DNA of 64,000 nt from Lachnospiraceae bacterium (GTDB taxonomy: Bacteria; Bacillota; Clostridia; Lachnospirales; Lachnospiraceae): positions 49,660 through 113,659 of the forward strand of contig JALEKK010000018.1 of NCBI GenBank assembly GCA_022769005.1. Direction: 5' to 3'. The notes under the pieces are model-generated. The model was given only the letters and a program-made list of their open reading frames with translations. It made no database searches and was not told the origin of the DNA. Shown here piece by piece: positions 63,358 through 64,000 of the stretch (positions within the stretch are counted from its first letter, which is position 1; every line of letters begins with the position of its first letter). Made by a program: the position numbers and the translations under genes.

Positions 63358-63400
63358 AAAAAGGCGTTCCGCGGGAAACCAGGCGGAGCGCCTTTTTATT
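63358..63400. terminator. Terminator of prs (bidirectional)
   Basis: AAAAAGGCGTTCCGC pairs with GCGGAGCGCCTTTTT with one mismatch, followed by ATTTT. It separates convergent prs and the surface-protein gene. Confidence 0.85.
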
Positions 63401-63430
63401 TTCTGCATCTTAAAATGCTTTGTGAAATAT

Positions 63431-64000
63431 TCAGTTCTCTTTTGCTTTATGCAGTCTGCGGACAAGCATTACGGAAATCGCTCCTCCCACTGCGGATAAA
63501 AGAATAATGTAAAGTATTATGCCGTTATTGTCGCCCGTCTTTGGCGAACCGACAGCATTATCTGCCTTATATGCGTTATTTACATTATCTGTCTTATTTT
63601 CGTTATTTGCGTTATCTGCATTATCCTGATAAGTATTTACACTCTCTTTATCAACATAAGTATTGTCCTCATTGCCGTTATTATTTTTATCCGTATCTTC
63701 CGAATTTGACACGGAATCAGCAGTATAATCGCAATACAAATATCCTTCCGTCAAAGCTCCCGACTCAACGCCGTCGTTAAATCTGAACACAGGCCGTGCT
63801 CCGTCACCGGTATAAACCGCCTCCGCAACGGCAAATCCCTCGTTATTTGCCGTAACGTCAACCCCCGAAGCCGGAAGAACATGATAAATATCAGGGTTTT
63901 CGCTTCCGTTAAATATTATCTTTGCGCTTTTATTTCCAAAGCCGTTGTCCGCCGCAACCCACAGACATTTCTCATATTGGTCGTAATCAAGTCCCATTGC
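63431..64000 (-). CDS. Sortase-anchored surface protein, C-terminal part (cut by window edge)
   Basis: The last about 189 codons of a larger gene; the N-terminus is beyond the right edge. The visible part has a globular end (YEKCLWVAADNGFGNKSAKI, AVAEAVYTGDGARPVF), then an Asn/Asp/Lys-rich linker built from imperfect repeats (NADNANNENKTDNVNNAYK), then the sortase signal SPKTGD, a membrane helix (about 20 residues) and RRLHKAKEN. SPKTG is the type of signal that class B sortases of Clostridia use. The linker DNA shows period-like repeats of ttacattatctg-type units, so length changes are likely. Function unknown. Confidence 0.8.
   Translation of the reverse strand, partial: AMGLDYDQYEKCLWVAADNGFGNKSAKIIFNGSENPDIYHVLPASGVDVTANNEGFAVAEAVYTGDGARPVFRFNDGVESGALTEGYLYCDYTADSVSNSEDTDKNNNGNEDNTYVDKESVNTYQDNADNANNENKTDNVNNAYKADNAVGSPKTGDNNGIILYIILLSAVGGAISVMLVRRLHKAKEN

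Noticed and set aside
63541..63660. CRISPR-like repeat array
   Set aside because: The repeated units are an imperfect Asn/Asp-coding linker inside a surface protein frame, without spacers.

Overview
The window is a moderately AT-rich chromosomal segment from a low-GC Firmicute. Gene content and order point to the Clostridia, most likely Lachnospiraceae: mreB-recD2, metK, biotin-dependent pyruvate carboxylase beside a biotin ligase that lacks a DNA-binding domain, ispE-gntR, ftsEX-ctpA with a PucR-type regulator, luxS, murC-dnaD-dnaC-prs, and sortase-anchored surface proteins. The family placement is inference; no rRNA lies in the window. I see no insertion sequence, phage or CRISPR array.

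Layout. 1-8.8 kb (minus strand): 5' part of recD2, mreB, metK, a trigger-factor-like lipoprotein, a 0.75-kb gene-free region rich in inverted repeats, then pyc. 9-14.3 kb (mostly plus): birA, apbE, plsC, a small membrane protein, pncB. 14.4-26 kb (minus): gntR, ispE, glmM, galE, a membrane protein, a GT2 glycosyltransferase, ctpA, ftsX, ftsE, a PucR/CdaR regulator, ridA, cvfB. At 26.3-26.6 kb are tRNA-Gln(CTG) and tRNA-Ser(CGA). 26.7-33.6 kb: a giant surface protein and enolase. 33.9-36.1 kb (plus): ppiB, fba, class B sortase. 36.3-39.8 kb (minus): ttcA-like, lysR, a NYN/OST-HTH protein and luxS. 40-54 kb: a 54-residue hydrophobic peptide gene, an orphan pilin, a guanylate-kinase-like gene, a two-component pair, murA, a NUDIX hydrolase, mfd, pth. 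57-63.3 kb (plus): a nucleotidyltransferase, murC, dnaD, dnaC, prs. The right edge cuts a surface protein ending in SPKTGD.

The most interesting part is 52.7-58.2 kb. It looks like a ribosomally made, post-translationally modified peptide (RiPP) system of a kind I cannot match to a named class. It has a PqqD-like peptide-binding protein, a radical SAM/SPASM enzyme, a P-loop kinase of the HPr-kinase-like type, an S24/S26 peptidase with a Ser/His arrangement, a divergent nucleotidyltransferase of the type seen in RiPP loci, and two small Cys-rich precursor candidates. One precursor (46 residues, GTG start) is easily missed; the other (116 residues) has two Asp/Glu/Cys blocks around a Ser/Arg/Gly-rich middle. 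The two share a leader (MQK.EY) and an IT....YDC segment, so they look like paralogues. The small precursor has its own strong promoter, a 5' stem-loop and a strong terminator before the kinase gene, which would favour excess precursor over enzyme.

Other themes are sortase-displayed proteins (three different C-terminal signals, with one class B sortase), several large multi-helix terminators between genes, and a perfect 15-bp inverted repeat upstream of the 54-residue membrane peptide.
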